DNA of 51,516 nt from UBA2773 sp964643985 (GCA_964643985.1 CAZXUS010000005.1:1-51516); one strand, 5' to 3'; positions 15,465-24,703 are shown, counted from the stretch's first letter. Notes: generated by a model from the letters alone, not told the origin. Translations and numbers: made by a program.

Positions 15465-17401
15465 TTTTAGATTTAATAAAAATAGACTTAAGCTTGGGGT
15501 TATTACTTTTTATTCCAGGCTATTCAGTCTTAATCGCGTTAACAAAAACTAAAAATCCCCTAGGGACCTTGGGGACTTTAGTGGTCTCAATAGTTTTAAG
15601 TCTAGGAATTACTGATTTTAGTTTAATGCTAATTAATAAGCTAGGAATAAAATTAACTCCGCTTAGTATTATTTCAACCCTTCTCTTGATAACTTTGACC
15701 GGCTTTATTTTTTACTGGTTATTTCAAAAAGAAAAGGCAAAATCAGAAACAAAAAACAGCAATAACTGGCTATTATTTTTTGTTATTATGGCTTTTTCGG
15801 TTTTTATTCGAGCTCTTTATTTAATTCCCAAAATCATTCCCCACACCACCGATCTTGGTCATCATATGTATTGGGCCAACTTTATTATCAAATTTCAACA
15901 GTTGCCAATCTATGGCATTCCAGACGTCATTATCGGAGAACATATTGTTTTTGGAGCCGTTTCGATTCTTTCAGGAATTGGAATAATTTCGGCCCTTCCA
16001 ACTACAATTTTATTCATCATAAATATTGTCTCCCTTCTAGCCGTTTTTCTTTTAACCAGAGAATTAGCTCGACTATTATTCGAAGAAAAAACTGCTTTTA
16101 AAATTGGAATTCTCGCCTTAATCGCCATTGGAATTTTCTACGCTATCGCCTCTCCTCAAGCTACCTATATCAACGGCGGAGTAATCGGAAACCTAATGGG
16201 CAACTTATTGGTTCCGACTATTTTTTACTTATTCACTAAAGCCGTCAAAGACAATTCGGCCACTTTAGCTAGTTTGGGATTTTTTCTAATCGGAGTATTG
16301 GCCTATACTCATCACCTCTCTGCCTTTATTTTCGTCTATTCCTTAGTCGGATTTCTATTATTCTTTTTAATCGGTTTTTTAATTATTAAATTTGTTTTCA
16401 AGAATCAAGATTTTAAATTCGATTATTTGTTTAAAATATTTTTCAATTTAAAAACAGTTCTAACCAGCCTGTTTATTTTAGCTTTCGTTTTTTCAATCAG
16501 AATTCCCTCCTATTTAAATTTATCAGCCATCGACACGGCAGTCGGTTCACCCTCTAAAAACACTCGCTTTGGCTTAACCGTCAACAACATTCTTGAATCT
16601 ACTGGTTCCTGGCGAATATTTTACTCAGCCCTTGGCTTAATCTTCCTAGCTTTTATTTTTTGGCAAATTTTCAAAAAAAGTTCCTCTATCAAAAAAATTT
16701 ATAAACTAAAACTAATTTCTCCTGAAAAAACTTTAGTTGCAATTTCGCTTGCTTCAGCTTGGTTTATTACGATTTTTGTTATGAGTCACTGGCCAGCTTT
16801 GCTAAAAATTGATATAATTTCTGGTAGAATTGCTAATTACTTGACCTATCCGTCCGCCATTTTAGCCGGTTTCGGAGTCTACGCAATTCTTCAACCGATC
16901 TTTTACAAAACCCGAGGGATTGTAACTATAACAATTTTTATGGTTATCTTCATTCCAGGAATAACTTCTGGATTATTTGATATTTCGGAAACCTATGAAG
17001 AAAATTCAGCCGAAATGGATAAAACTATTGAGACATTTAGAGGCTCAAAATACCTAGCTGACAAAACCGCTCTTGACCAAAAGATCCTCAAAGATCACAT
17101 TTATTTAACGGGCGACACTTGGATTAAAAATTTCTTAATGCGAGGTTATCGAGAGCCACTTTCAAGAACTTTACTCAAAAGATATTCCGACCCAGTCAAA
17201 CCAAGAGAAACCTGCACTCGTGATATGATTGCTGTTTCAGAGTCTGAAATTGGAAAAGATTGCTTTGAAGAAACTGGAGTAGAATTTATAATCCTACGCG
17301 ACGGCTATGACACCCACCAATTCAAAACGTCTCCCAATTTCTCCAAAATATTCTCCACCAAAGAAGTTGTAATTTTTCAAAAAAATAATCTAGCCTTATG
17401 A
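15461..17401 (+). CDS. Polytopic membrane protein, GT-C-like
   Basis: The 646-residue protein has about a dozen hydrophobic helices and a soluble C-terminal region of about 130 residues. The segment LIPKIIPHTTDLGHHMYWANFI between early TM helices places acidic and His residues where GT-C glycosyltransferases (ArnT/PMT-like) have their catalytic loop. This suggests use of a polyprenyl-phosphate sugar on the outer face, possibly made by the GT2 gene upstream. I do not recognise a named family. Its TGA overlaps the next ATG by 4 bp. Confidence 0.6.
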   Translation: MILDLIKIDLSLGLLLFIPGYSVLIALTKTKNPLGTLGTLVVSIVLSLGITDFSLMLINKLGIKLTPLSIISTLLLITLTGFIFYWLFQKEKAKSETKNSNNWLLFFVIMAFSVFIRALYLIPKIIPHTTDLGHHMYWANFIIKFQQLPIYGIPDVIIGEHIVFGAVSILSGIGIISALPTTILFIINIVSLLAVFLLTRELARLLFEEKTAFKIGILALIAIGIFYAIASPQATYINGGVIGNLMGNLLVPTIFYLFTKAVKDNSATLASLGFFLIGVLAYTHHLSAFIFVYSLVGFLLFFLIGFLIIKFVFKNQDFKFDYLFKIFFNLKTVLTSLFILAFVFSIRIPSYLNLSAIDTAVGSPSKNTRFGLTVNNILESTGSWRIFYSALGLIFLAFIFWQIFKKSSSIKKIYKLKLISPEKTLVAISLASAWFITIFVMSHWPALLKIDIISGRIANYLTYPSAILAGFGVYAILQPIFYKTRGIVTITIFMVIFIPGITSGLFDISETYEENSAEMDKTIETFRGSKYLADKTALDQKILKDHIYLTGDTWIKNFLMRGYREPLSRTLLKRYSDPVKPRETCTRDMIAVSESEIGKDCFEETGVEFIILRDGYDTHQFKTSPNFSKIFSTKEVVIFQKNNLAL

Positions 17402-17796
17402 AAAAAAATACTTCCGTCTTTTTAAGCCTGCTTCTTGTTCTCATCGCCTCTTATTTTCTCTATTGGAAGGGGGAACAAGCTTTAGAAAAAGCCTCCGCAA
17501 AATTTACAGTCCTCGCCTTTGAAAATACTGATTTAAATTGCAACAACAACTCCTTAGAATTTTTCATTGAAAATAATCAAAAAACAGAAAACTCTTATCG
17601 GATTTCAATTTTTCAAAATGATCAAAGTTTAGAAAATTACAATCTCACAGTTCCAGCCCAAAGCAAAAAACTAATTCAACCCAATTCTGAAATCAGACAA
17701 AATTTATGCTCACAAAAAGAAAGTTTTAAATACGAAATAAAGATTAAAGACAAATCAGTCGAACAGCTTATCTATAAACTAATTACGCTCCAATAA
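17398..17796 (+). CDS. Small secreted or anchored beta-rich protein
   Basis: The 132-residue protein has one N-terminal TM helix or signal anchor (about 5-22, TSVFLSLLLVLIASYFLYW) followed by a beta-rich domain of about 95 residues with two Cys (in DLNCNNN and QNLCSQK) that could form a disulfide outside the cell. It is translationally coupled (ATGA) to the GT-C-like gene and stops one base before the next GT gene. It may therefore be an accessory subunit of that membrane enzyme. No family is recognised. Confidence 0.6.
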   Translation: MKKNTSVFLSLLLVLIASYFLYWKGEQALEKASAKFTVLAFENTDLNCNNNSLEFFIENNQKTENSYRISIFQNDQSLENYNLTVPAQSKKLIQPNSEIRQNLCSQKESFKYEIKIKDKSVEQLIYKLITLQ

Positions 17797-17797
17797 T

Positions 17798-18961
17798 ATG
17801 CTAAAATCCAAGAAAAACATCCTGCTTTACACTCGACCAATTATTCCGCCTTGGGATGAAGCTTCCAAAAATCTAGCTTACGATATCGCTATCAATATGC
17901 CTAAAAATCAATTTGAAATTTCACTTTTAACTCCCAAGAAAAGCGCTTTCAATCAAGAACTTGTTGAAAAATATCCCTATATCAAGCCAGAGAAAATTTA
18001 TAGTTCTCCAACTTTAAATTTAAAAGAAAAAATTCAACTCTTATTGAGATTATTCAAATTCAGGTTAAATACTGATTTGATTCATTTTCTTTTTACCCCC
18101 AGATCAATAACCTCTTTTTTGATTAGACTACGTTTAAAATTCTCGAAAGTCAAAACCGTCCAAACCGTAGCAACTTTATCTAAAAAAAATCTAAAAAATT
18201 CCAAAAAATTAAAGAAAATATTATTCGCCGACACCATTATCGTTCAATCCAAAAATACCTACCAACAATTAAAGAATAAAGGTCTCGAAAAAATTAAACT
18301 AATTTATCCTGGAATCAATCTTGAAAAATATCAGCCAGCCCAAAAAGATGCCGAAACTTTAAAAAAATTAAAACTAAAAATTAGCGACTTTGTTGTTTTG
18401 TACACCGGTGAATACACCCGGCTTAAAGCTAGCGATGACATCGTGGAAGCTCTTAAAATACTTTTTAAAGATTATCCTCAAATGGATAATTTAAAATTTA
18501 TTTTTGCCTGTCGAATAAAATCGAAAAAAGATAGAACTAAAAAAACAAAAATTATCAAAACTTTAGAAAAAGAAAGCTTGCTTAACCGAATAATTTTTCT
18601 GGATACCTTTAGTGAGATGGAAAAGCTTTACAATATTTCAGATATAAATATTTTTCCAGTTCAAGAAATGGCCGGTAAATTCGATACTCCTTTGACTTTA
18701 GTAGAATCAATGGCCTGTGGCAAACCGATTATTGTTTCTAAGTTAAAAAACTTAAAAGAATTAACTGGCAACAACGCTTTCGGCCTAATTTGCAAAAGGA
18801 AATCACCTCGAGACTTAGCCCAGAAAATACATCTTCTAAAAACAGATAAAAAATTATACAATAGAATAGCCAAAGCTGGCCTAACTTTTGTTGAAAATAA
18901 TTTTGATATCAAGACAAATATTAAAAAATATAATGAAATTTATAAAGAATTATTAAAATAA
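17798..18961 (+). CDS. Family 4 glycosyltransferase (GT-B fold)
   Basis: The 387-residue protein shows the linker and C-terminal Rossmann half of GT4 enzymes: LIYPGINLEKYQP, VLYTGEYTRLKASDDIVEAL and the donor-binding segment FDTPLTLVESMACGKPIIVSK (Ex7E-like). The N-terminal acceptor half is divergent and Lys-rich. It likely adds a sugar during synthesis of the surface glycan encoded by the surrounding genes. The rtcB ATG lies only 3 bp after its stop. Confidence 0.87.
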   Translation: MLKSKKNILLYTRPIIPPWDEASKNLAYDIAINMPKNQFEISLLTPKKSAFNQELVEKYPYIKPEKIYSSPTLNLKEKIQLLLRLFKFRLNTDLIHFLFTPRSITSFLIRLRLKFSKVKTVQTVATLSKKNLKNSKKLKKILFADTIIVQSKNTYQQLKNKGLEKIKLIYPGINLEKYQPAQKDAETLKKLKLKISDFVVLYTGEYTRLKASDDIVEALKILFKDYPQMDNLKFIFACRIKSKKDRTKKTKIIKTLEKESLLNRIIFLDTFSEMEKLYNISDINIFPVQEMAGKFDTPLTLVESMACGKPIIVSKLKNLKELTGNNAFGLICKRKSPRDLAQKIHLLKTDKKLYNRIAKAGLTFVENNFDIKTNIKKYNEIYKELLK

Positions 18962-18964
18962 ACT

Positions 18965-20458
18965 ATGTATAAAATAATCAAAAAAAGTAAATTTAAGAAT
19001 ATAATGCAACCTGATGACCCAAAAAGTCTTCCGACTTATTTTAATATGAGCGAGGAATTGATGCCCGGAGATGACAGTTACGAGAAATTACTTAAAATCG
19101 CCGCCGACAAAAGAGCCTTTCATCACATTGCGGCTTTAACTGATATTCACTCCAAACCAGGTCGAAAAAGTCCCACTGGCTCAGTTGTGTCCACCGAGAA
19201 AGAACTTCTACCTCAATTAACCGACTCTGCTCCCAATTGCGGAATGCGTTTAATCAAAACTCCCTTTTTCAAAGGAGACCTTTCCAATGAACAATTGGAT
19301 GCTCTTTTTCAAGAATACACCCGAACAATTCCCACTAAAACTTATTTTGGAACTTATTTTTCTCATAAAGATATTTTAGAAATTTCGAAGCGAGGTTCGG
19401 CACCAGTGCTGGAAAGATTTGGAAAAAGTCCGCAAGAATTAGACAACACTATGCTTCGAGGCAATATGTTTGGCGATCAAAAAATTTCCAATGAAGAACT
19501 TTTCGAATCAATTCCATCTCTATTCTTTAGAATTGCTCAAACTCGATTAGGTATCCTAGGAGAAGCTGGAAACCATTTTCTGGATTTACTTTTAGTGGAT
19601 GATGTTTTGGATAAAAAAACAGCCGAAAAACTGGGAATTCAAAAAAATCAATACGTCTTTCTGTTGCACACTGGTTCCGGAATGTTTGGTCAATATTCCA
19701 GTTATTTTTATATGCCCAAAAAGAAAGAACACTTGAGTCAAAAAGTTATTAATATGATCTCGCGCGCCACTTTCTTAAATGATAATATTGATTGGCATCG
19801 GACTCTCAAAAAAGAACTCCCCCTTTATGAAAATAGCGAAAAATTATGGGGAATAAAAGAAGATTCAGAATTATATAAACATTTTATGATTGCCAATCGC
19901 GCTTCTGCCAATCACGCTTTTGCCAATCGGGCTTTACTTCAAATCAAAGTTGAACAAGGAATTGAAAAAGTTTTAGGCAAAAAATTAGAACTACCCATTG
20001 TTTATGATATGAGTCACATCTCAGTAATGAAAGAAAGACATTTCGAAAAGGACGTTTGGGTCCACCGGAACGGTTCCGTTCGAGCTTTCGGACCGAAACG
20101 AATGAAAGGCACTAAACTTTACGAAGAGACTGGGGAGCCAATTTTTATTCCCTCCTCAATGAGCACTCCCGTTTATCTGGGAGTTGGCACTGACGAAAAC
20201 GAAGCCACTTTCTTCTCGGCTCCCCACGGCACCGGAAAATCGAGAACTAAAACCTCTGATGTTCCTAATGACAAAGAGGCCTTACATTCAAAAATGTCTA
20301 AACGCAATGTTAAACTTTTCAATGCCCGCTCAACCGCAATCTTAGAGCAAGATTCATCTCACTACAAGAATGTAGAACCCGCCATAGAAGGAATGGTCGC
20401 CAACGGAGTAATTAAACCGGTAGCTAAGATGACTCCAATTTCAGTTTTGATGGCCTAG
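18965..20458 (+). CDS. rtcB: RNA-splicing ligase RtcB
   Basis: RtcB joins RNA ends with 2',3'-cyclic phosphate (or 3'-phosphate) and 5'-OH, using GTP and Mn2+ through a guanylyl-histidine intermediate. The 497-residue protein has the metal-binding Cys block APNCGMRLI (about 89-97), GEAGNHFLDLLLVDD (about 199-213), HTGSGMFGQY (about 235), VHRNGSVRAFGP and the active-site histidine segment APHGTGKSRTK (about 419-429). It is longer than the 408-residue E. coli enzyme. It lies 3 bp after a glycosyltransferase gene, an unexpected context with no archease or Rtc regulator beside it. A hairpin-element copy follows at 20498. Confidence 0.93.
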   Translation: MYKIIKKSKFKNIMQPDDPKSLPTYFNMSEELMPGDDSYEKLLKIAADKRAFHHIAALTDIHSKPGRKSPTGSVVSTEKELLPQLTDSAPNCGMRLIKTPFFKGDLSNEQLDALFQEYTRTIPTKTYFGTYFSHKDILEISKRGSAPVLERFGKSPQELDNTMLRGNMFGDQKISNEELFESIPSLFFRIAQTRLGILGEAGNHFLDLLLVDDVLDKKTAEKLGIQKNQYVFLLHTGSGMFGQYSSYFYMPKKKEHLSQKVINMISRATFLNDNIDWHRTLKKELPLYENSEKLWGIKEDSELYKHFMIANRASANHAFANRALLQIKVEQGIEKVLGKKLELPIVYDMSHISVMKERHFEKDVWVHRNGSVRAFGPKRMKGTKLYEETGEPIFIPSSMSTPVYLGVGTDENEATFFSAPHGTGKSRTKTSDVPNDKEALHSKMSKRNVKLFNARSTAILEQDSSHYKNVEPAIEGMVANGVIKPVAKMTPISVLMA

Positions 20459-20497
20459 TCGAAGGTCTCCAACTTAAAAAGTAAACACTGGGACTTC

Positions 20498-20602
20498 AAA
20501 ATTCAATACAATTCGAGAATGATTTGAGTACCGAACAAGGTGTATGTAGATTAACACGGAGAGCGAGTAACGAAAAATCAGACAAAGAAGTGCATTAAAT
20601 TT
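20498..20602 (+). repeat. Dispersed imperfect-hairpin element, copy 2
   Basis: This diverged 105-bp copy lies between rtcB (40 bp away) and the dTMP-kinase-like gene (18 bp away). Although only loosely similar to copy 1, it keeps the helices by different bases: AAATTCAATACA with TGCATTAAATTT (10 of 12 pairs), TGATTT with AAATCA, and GTGT with ACAC. The conserved unpaired strings AATTCGAG and GACAAAGAA are retained. Confidence 0.7.
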
Positions 20603-20619
20603 AAAAGTCTCACGAAACA

Positions 20620-21219
20620 ATGAAGTTAATAACTATATCGGGGTTGGACGGTTCTGGAAAAACAACTCAACTTAATTTAATAGAAAAAAAATTAAGAAAA
20701 AATTTCCAAGTGAGAAGATTCCATATGGTGGCTTTTTCGATTGCCAATAAAATTCTCAAAAAGAAAAAACCCAAAGCTACTAAATCCGATGCTCAAATCA
20801 AAGCTGGAAAATGGGGGATTTTTCTTAGAAAAGTAGCCATCGTTATTGATGTTTTTAGATTTCGTTTTTATTATTTAATTAAAACTAGCGAAAATAAAAC
20901 TGAGTATATTTTAGTCGATCGTTATTTTTACGATCAAATAATAAATATTAAATATCTTGATAAAAAAAATAACTGGAAAAAGGAACCCTTTTGGCAAAAG
21001 ATAGTCGAAAATCAATTAATTGTTCCCAGCGCAAAAATTTATCTCAAAATAGCTCCCACCGAAATTCTAAAAAGAGAACGAGATATAGAACAAGGGTCAG
21101 AATATTTATTAAAAAAAAGTAATTTATACGAACATTTTTCAAAAAATTGGAAATTGGCAACAATTGACGGTAATCAAAACAAAAAAGAAATTCAACAAAA
21201 TATTAACGAACTAATTTAA
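20620..21219 (+). CDS. Thymidylate-kinase-like P-loop kinase
   Basis: The 199-residue protein has the Walker A motif GLDGSGKTTQ (8-17), the DRYFYDQ motif of dTMP kinases and a final helix in the usual place. Such enzymes phosphorylate dTMP to dTDP using ATP. The regions around the LID and the base-binding arginine are divergent and Lys-rich, so another nucleotide or sugar-nucleotide precursor is possible. The stop overlaps the flippase start (TAATG), placing it in the glycan operon. Confidence 0.75.
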   Translation: MKLITISGLDGSGKTTQLNLIEKKLRKNFQVRRFHMVAFSIANKILKKKKPKATKSDAQIKAGKWGIFLRKVAIVIDVFRFRFYYLIKTSENKTEYILVDRYFYDQIINIKYLDKKNNWKKEPFWQKIVENQLIVPSAKIYLKIAPTEILKRERDIEQGSEYLLKKSNLYEHFSKNWKLATIDGNQNKKEIQQNINELI

Positions 21220-22688
21220 TGTCCAACTTAATTAAAACTTCTTTTTGGCTATCATTATCAGAATTAGCTTTTAATATTTCCGGCTATATTATTCATGCTT
21301 TAATGGGAAGAATTCTCGACCCAGCTGGTTATGGTCGTTTTAGTATTATCATCACTTTCACTACAATGATAATTATTTTAATTGGCCGAGGAATTCCGAT
21401 TTCAACCAGCAAATATCTGAGCGAAATAATCGAAGACAAAACCAATAGTTATTATGATATAAAAAAATCAGCTTTATTTCTACAAATTATCTTGATAGCA
21501 GTAGTCACTTCAATCTATTTCTTACTGGCGCCTGTTTTCGCTAAGATTCTCAGAGACCCTACTCTAACTCCTTTATTTCAATTATCTTCACTCATAATAC
21601 CCACTTTTGCCTTAGCTAGTTTTTACGCTTATTATTTCACCGGTATCAAAGATTTCAAAAAAAAATCATTATTAAAATTTCTTAGATCGATTTTCAAAAT
21701 TATTTTTATTGTCGGACTTGGTTATTTTTTCAAAGTGACCGGAGCTATTATCGGTCAAGCCTTAGCCCCTCTGATGGTTTTTTTAACCGGTTATTTAATA
21801 GACCCTTTTACTAAATTCAGATTAAAAAAGAAAAAGAATTTCAAAAACAACCCACTAAATTATGATTTAATGAAAAAACTGGCAACTTTTGCCGGTCCAA
21901 TTGTAATTTTTATGCTATTTTACGAATTTATGCTTTCCATGAACCTATACTTCATAAAAGCAATGCTTCAAAGCGACGAGCTAACTGGAATTTACAGCGC
22001 CGCCTCAACCGTCAGCCGAATTCCCTACTACCTATTCTTTTTTATGACAATTATTTTATTACCCAAAATATCAGAATTAATTGCCAGCAATGATTTAACA
22101 AAAACTAAAATTTTGTTAGAAAAAGCCTTTAAATATCTTTTTATTCTCTTAATTCCAATCACCACTTTATTATCTTTATTTTCCGATTCAACCGTTCGAT
22201 TTTTTTACGGTAGTCGCTATACTTCGGCTGGATCCATAATGAGTATTTTGACTTTCGGTTTTGCGTTTTTGACCATTTTCTATATTATCACTTTTGTTTT
22301 AAATGGAGCTGGCAAAAATAAATTTCCGGTCGTAGCATCTTTTATTGGAACTTTATTGAACGCTATTTTAAACTGGATTCTTATAAAAAAAATGGGTTTG
22401 ATTGGCTCTGCTATCGCAACTACCATTACCGCTTTTTTAATAATGATTTGGGCCTTAATTTATTCCAATAAAAACATTGTTCGTTTTCTCGATCTTTATT
22501 CAATTCTGAAATACCTTTTAGCTAGTTTAATAATCTACCTGCTAGGCATAACATTCTTTAACCAAGGCCGATTCATCTTCATTTTATGGTCATTAATACT
22601 GCTAATAATCTATTTCTTAATTATGATAATTTCAAAAGAAATTACCCATCAAGATTGGAAATATTTAATGAAATCTTTAAAAAAATAA
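21219..22688 (+). CDS. Polysaccharide flippase of the MOP superfamily (Wzx-like)
   Basis: The 489-residue protein has about 14 TM helices with the N-terminal pattern of O-antigen and teichoic-acid exporters (GYIIHALMGRILDPAGYGRFSI) and the mid-protein SAASTVSRIPYYLFFFMTIILLP block. It probably flips a lipid-linked oligosaccharide across the cytoplasmic membrane, taking the product of the glycosyltransferases encoded upstream. No polymerase (Wzy) or chain-length regulator is recognised in the window. Confidence 0.88.
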   Translation: MSNLIKTSFWLSLSELAFNISGYIIHALMGRILDPAGYGRFSIIITFTTMIIILIGRGIPISTSKYLSEIIEDKTNSYYDIKKSALFLQIILIAVVTSIYFLLAPVFAKILRDPTLTPLFQLSSLIIPTFALASFYAYYFTGIKDFKKKSLLKFLRSIFKIIFIVGLGYFFKVTGAIIGQALAPLMVFLTGYLIDPFTKFRLKKKKNFKNNPLNYDLMKKLATFAGPIVIFMLFYEFMLSMNLYFIKAMLQSDELTGIYSAASTVSRIPYYLFFFMTIILLPKISELIASNDLTKTKILLEKAFKYLFILLIPITTLLSLFSDSTVRFFYGSRYTSAGSIMSILTFGFAFLTIFYIITFVLNGAGKNKFPVVASFIGTLLNAILNWILIKKMGLIGSAIATTITAFLIMIWALIYSNKNIVRFLDLYSILKYLLASLIIYLLGITFFNQGRFIFILWSLILLIIYFLIMIISKEITHQDWKYLMKSLKK

Positions 22689-22754
22689 TTTTAGTTTTTA
22701 ATTGTTTTGTTTTTAAGCTATAATATAGTTAACTTTAAAAAATCATTCAAAAAA

Positions 22755-23774
22755 ATGAAAAAAAATAATTATTTCTTACTTTTTTTAATTATCGCCGGTG
22801 GCGTTGGTTCCTTCTTTGTGATGAAACCATTCTTGCTGTCAATTTTTCTAGCCTTTATTCTGGCCACTCTTTTCAGCAATACTAATAAAAAATTAGCCAA
22901 AAAACTCGGAGGACATCAAGCCTGGTCTTCTTTTTTAATGTGCTTATGGGTAATGATAATTTTGATTATTCCCTTTCTGACAATTTCTGCGCTAGTAGTT
23001 TCCGAAGCCGATTCCTTAGTCAAGGAAATCCAGACTAAAAACGTTTCTTTTAATTTAGAATCTCTCAAAAATCTTCCTATTGTAAATTCTTTCAATCTCG
23101 AACAGACTTTTCAATCCAACGAAGGAATAAATAAAAATGTTCAAATTATTAGTGTTTATTTATTTAGTGCCATAAAAAGTATTTATAAAGGAACCAGTAA
23201 TTTCATTTTTATTATGGTGGTTTGTTTTTTTGCTCTTTATTATTTCTTTAAAGATGGCGATTCAATTATTAAAAAAATAATGAAATTAAGCCCTTTGCCT
23301 TCTGGACAAGAGAGAGAACTCTTTCAAAAATTTAACACAATGACTTTGGCTACCATTAAAGGCACTCTAATTATTGCGCTGATTCAAGGAATTTTAATGG
23401 GAATTACTTTTTGGATTGCCGGGGTTCAGGCCCCAACGTTATGGGGATTAGTGACCGCTTTAATTTCAATCATTCCTTTACTTGGTGCTTTTTTAATCTG
23501 GCTTCCAGCTGGAATAATTCTATTAGCCCTAGGTTCCTATTGGCAAGCAATCTTTGTAATAGCCGTTGGTGCTATTGTTATTAGTAGTATTGATAACTTT
23601 CTACGACCTAAGCTAATCGAAGGACAGACTAGTCTTCACCCACTCTTGGTTTTTTTGGCTACCCTGGGAGGAATCGCTTTTTTTGGACCGCTTGGTTTCG
23701 TGGTTGGGCCAGTTGTGATAACCTTGTTTATATCTTTATTGGAAATCTACGAAACTGGGCATGTTCAAAGTTAA
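22755..23774 (+). CDS. AI-2E family transporter (PerM/YdiK type)
   Basis: The 339-residue membrane protein has early paired TM helices (LLFLIIAGGVGSFFVMKPFLLSIFLAFILATLF), a soluble amphipathic middle part and the C-terminal helical block with SIIPLLGAFLIWLPAGI and DNFLRPKLIEG, which are hallmarks of the AI-2E/UPF0118 family. Members are proposed Na+/H+ antiporters or exporters; the substrate here is unknown. I chose the ATG at 22755 rather than the in-frame TTG at 22707, because the 48-bp extension contains a TATAAT (22719-22724) and looks like leader sequence. Confidence 0.9.
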   Translation: MKKNNYFLLFLIIAGGVGSFFVMKPFLLSIFLAFILATLFSNTNKKLAKKLGGHQAWSSFLMCLWVMIILIIPFLTISALVVSEADSLVKEIQTKNVSFNLESLKNLPIVNSFNLEQTFQSNEGINKNVQIISVYLFSAIKSIYKGTSNFIFIMVVCFFALYYFFKDGDSIIKKIMKLSPLPSGQERELFQKFNTMTLATIKGTLIIALIQGILMGITFWIAGVQAPTLWGLVTALISIIPLLGAFLIWLPAGIILLALGSYWQAIFVIAVGAIVISSIDNFLRPKLIEGQTSLHPLLVFLATLGGIAFFGPLGFVVGPVVITLFISLLEIYETGHVQS

Positions 23775-23814
23775 CAAAAATATAGTTTTAAAAAATAAGT
23801 CATAATTCAAAAAA

Positions 23815-24255
23815 ATGGAAATAAATTATTTATATATATTAATCCCCGTTTTAGTCGGAGGAATAACTCAAGTAACTAAATTTTCAATTTTTACTTACAA
23901 GCATGGTTTCAAATGGGACCATTTATTTACTCACGGTCATATGCCGTCCACCCACAGTGCTTTTGTGGCCGCCTTGGTCGTCACAGCTGGTCGCACTGCT
24001 GGATTCGATAGTGGCGTTTTTTTGATCGCCTTTTCCTTGAGTATTATAATAATTGACGATGCCTTAAGGTTGAGAATGTATCTTGGTGATCAAGGTCGTT
24101 ATTTAAATATGCTAGTCCAATCCCTAAAAATGGACTCTAAAGATTTTCCCAAATTAAAAGAACGAATTGGACATCGTTCTTCAGAAGTTTTAGTAGGAAT
24201 CCTTTACGGAATAATATTAGCCAATCTTTTCTTTTATCTATTTTCTAAATTTTAA
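23815..24255 (+). CDS. Divergent PAP2-family membrane protein (DUF212)
   Basis: The 146-residue protein matches DUF212 (PF02681): several TM helices, the phosphatase-like motif GHMPSTHSAFVAAL (about 42-55) and a C-terminal GHRSSEVLVGILYG block (about 121-134). These correspond to the Ser-x-His and Gly-His-Arg parts of PAP2 phosphatases, so it may dephosphorylate a lipid phosphate such as a polyprenyl pyrophosphate. Activity of this family is not firmly established. It ends 6 bp before the cupin gene. Confidence 0.87.
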   Translation: MEINYLYILIPVLVGGITQVTKFSIFTYKHGFKWDHLFTHGHMPSTHSAFVAALVVTAGRTAGFDSGVFLIAFSLSIIIIDDALRLRMYLGDQGRYLNMLVQSLKMDSKDFPKLKERIGHRSSEVLVGILYGIILANLFFYLFSKF

Positions 24256-24261
24256 GTCAAC

Positions 24262-24531
24262 ATGAAATTAATTAAATCCGACGAAAAAGGAAAAACTTTT
24301 GAAACATCTACTCCGAATTTCAAAGTTCTCTATCGAAATAAAAACAGCATTGCTGAAGACAATACTGAAAATCCGGAAGAGTTAATCTTCTTAATAACAG
24401 GTGATGCTGAAATAACGCTAAAGAAAAAAACTTGGACAGCTACCGCACCGACTCAAATAAATTTTCCAACAAACACTTATCATAAAATAAAAGCCTTAAC
24501 CGATATAAGTTTCATTGTATTTGAAAACTAA
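24262..24531 (+). CDS. Small cupin-like protein
   Basis: The 89-residue protein has the strand-turn-strand pattern of a single small cupin barrel (EELIFLITGDAEITLKKKTWT, then INFPTNTYHKIKALTDISFIVFE). Only one of the usual metal-binding His is evident (His in TYHKI), so metal binding and catalysis are doubtful. It closes the plus-strand cluster before a convergent boundary. No substrate can be named. Confidence 0.65.
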   Translation: MKLIKSDEKGKTFETSTPNFKVLYRNKNSIAEDNTENPEELIFLITGDAEITLKKKTWTATAPTQINFPTNTYHKIKALTDISFIVFEN

Positions 24532-24546
24532 GACATTGAAAATTTA

Positions 24547-24571
24547 TCACTGTCGTTCGCGAACGACGTGA
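24547..24571. terminator. Hairpin at the convergent boundary, possible bidirectional terminator
   Basis: GTCGTTCG and CGAACGAC form a perfect 16-bp palindrome, extended by TCAC/GTGA after a one-base bulge. It lies 16 bp after the cupin stop. There is no clear T-run, so termination is uncertain. Confidence 0.4.
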
Positions 24572-24700
24572 TTAATTGCCCATCTCCTCGTCGCGGTGAG
24601 TTTGTCGAGGCAGAAAAATTGAAAATTGATTTATTGAAGATTGATTGCCCGTCTCGCTGAGGCTTGCCGAGGCGGATAAATTGAAAATTGGTTTATTGAA
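24570..24700. repeat. Two diverged tandem repeat units
   Basis: Units 24570-24638 and 24639-24700 share GATTRATTGCCC at the start, a GC-rich middle with a (TG)TCGAGGC or GCCGAGGC core, and AATTGAAAATTG(A/G)TTTATTGAA at the end. The second unit folds as CCGTCTCG with CGAGGCGG (24649-24675). The GC-rich cores contrast with the AT-rich surroundings. Confidence 0.65.
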
Positions 24701-24703
24701 AAT

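Noticed and set aside
22707..22754. N-terminal extension of the AI-2E transporter from a TTG start
   Set aside because: The extension contains a TATAAT and is not conserved-looking; the ATG at 22755 gives the normal family start.
11995..24531. UGA recoded as glycine or tryptophan (Gracilibacteria or Mycoplasma-type code)
   Set aside because: UGA is used as a stop in ATGA overlaps at 15461 and 17398, and conserved proteins need no UGA readthrough.
24570..24700. Possible CRISPR array from the two repeated units
   Set aside because: Only two units, diverged, without uniform spacers, and no cas genes in the window.
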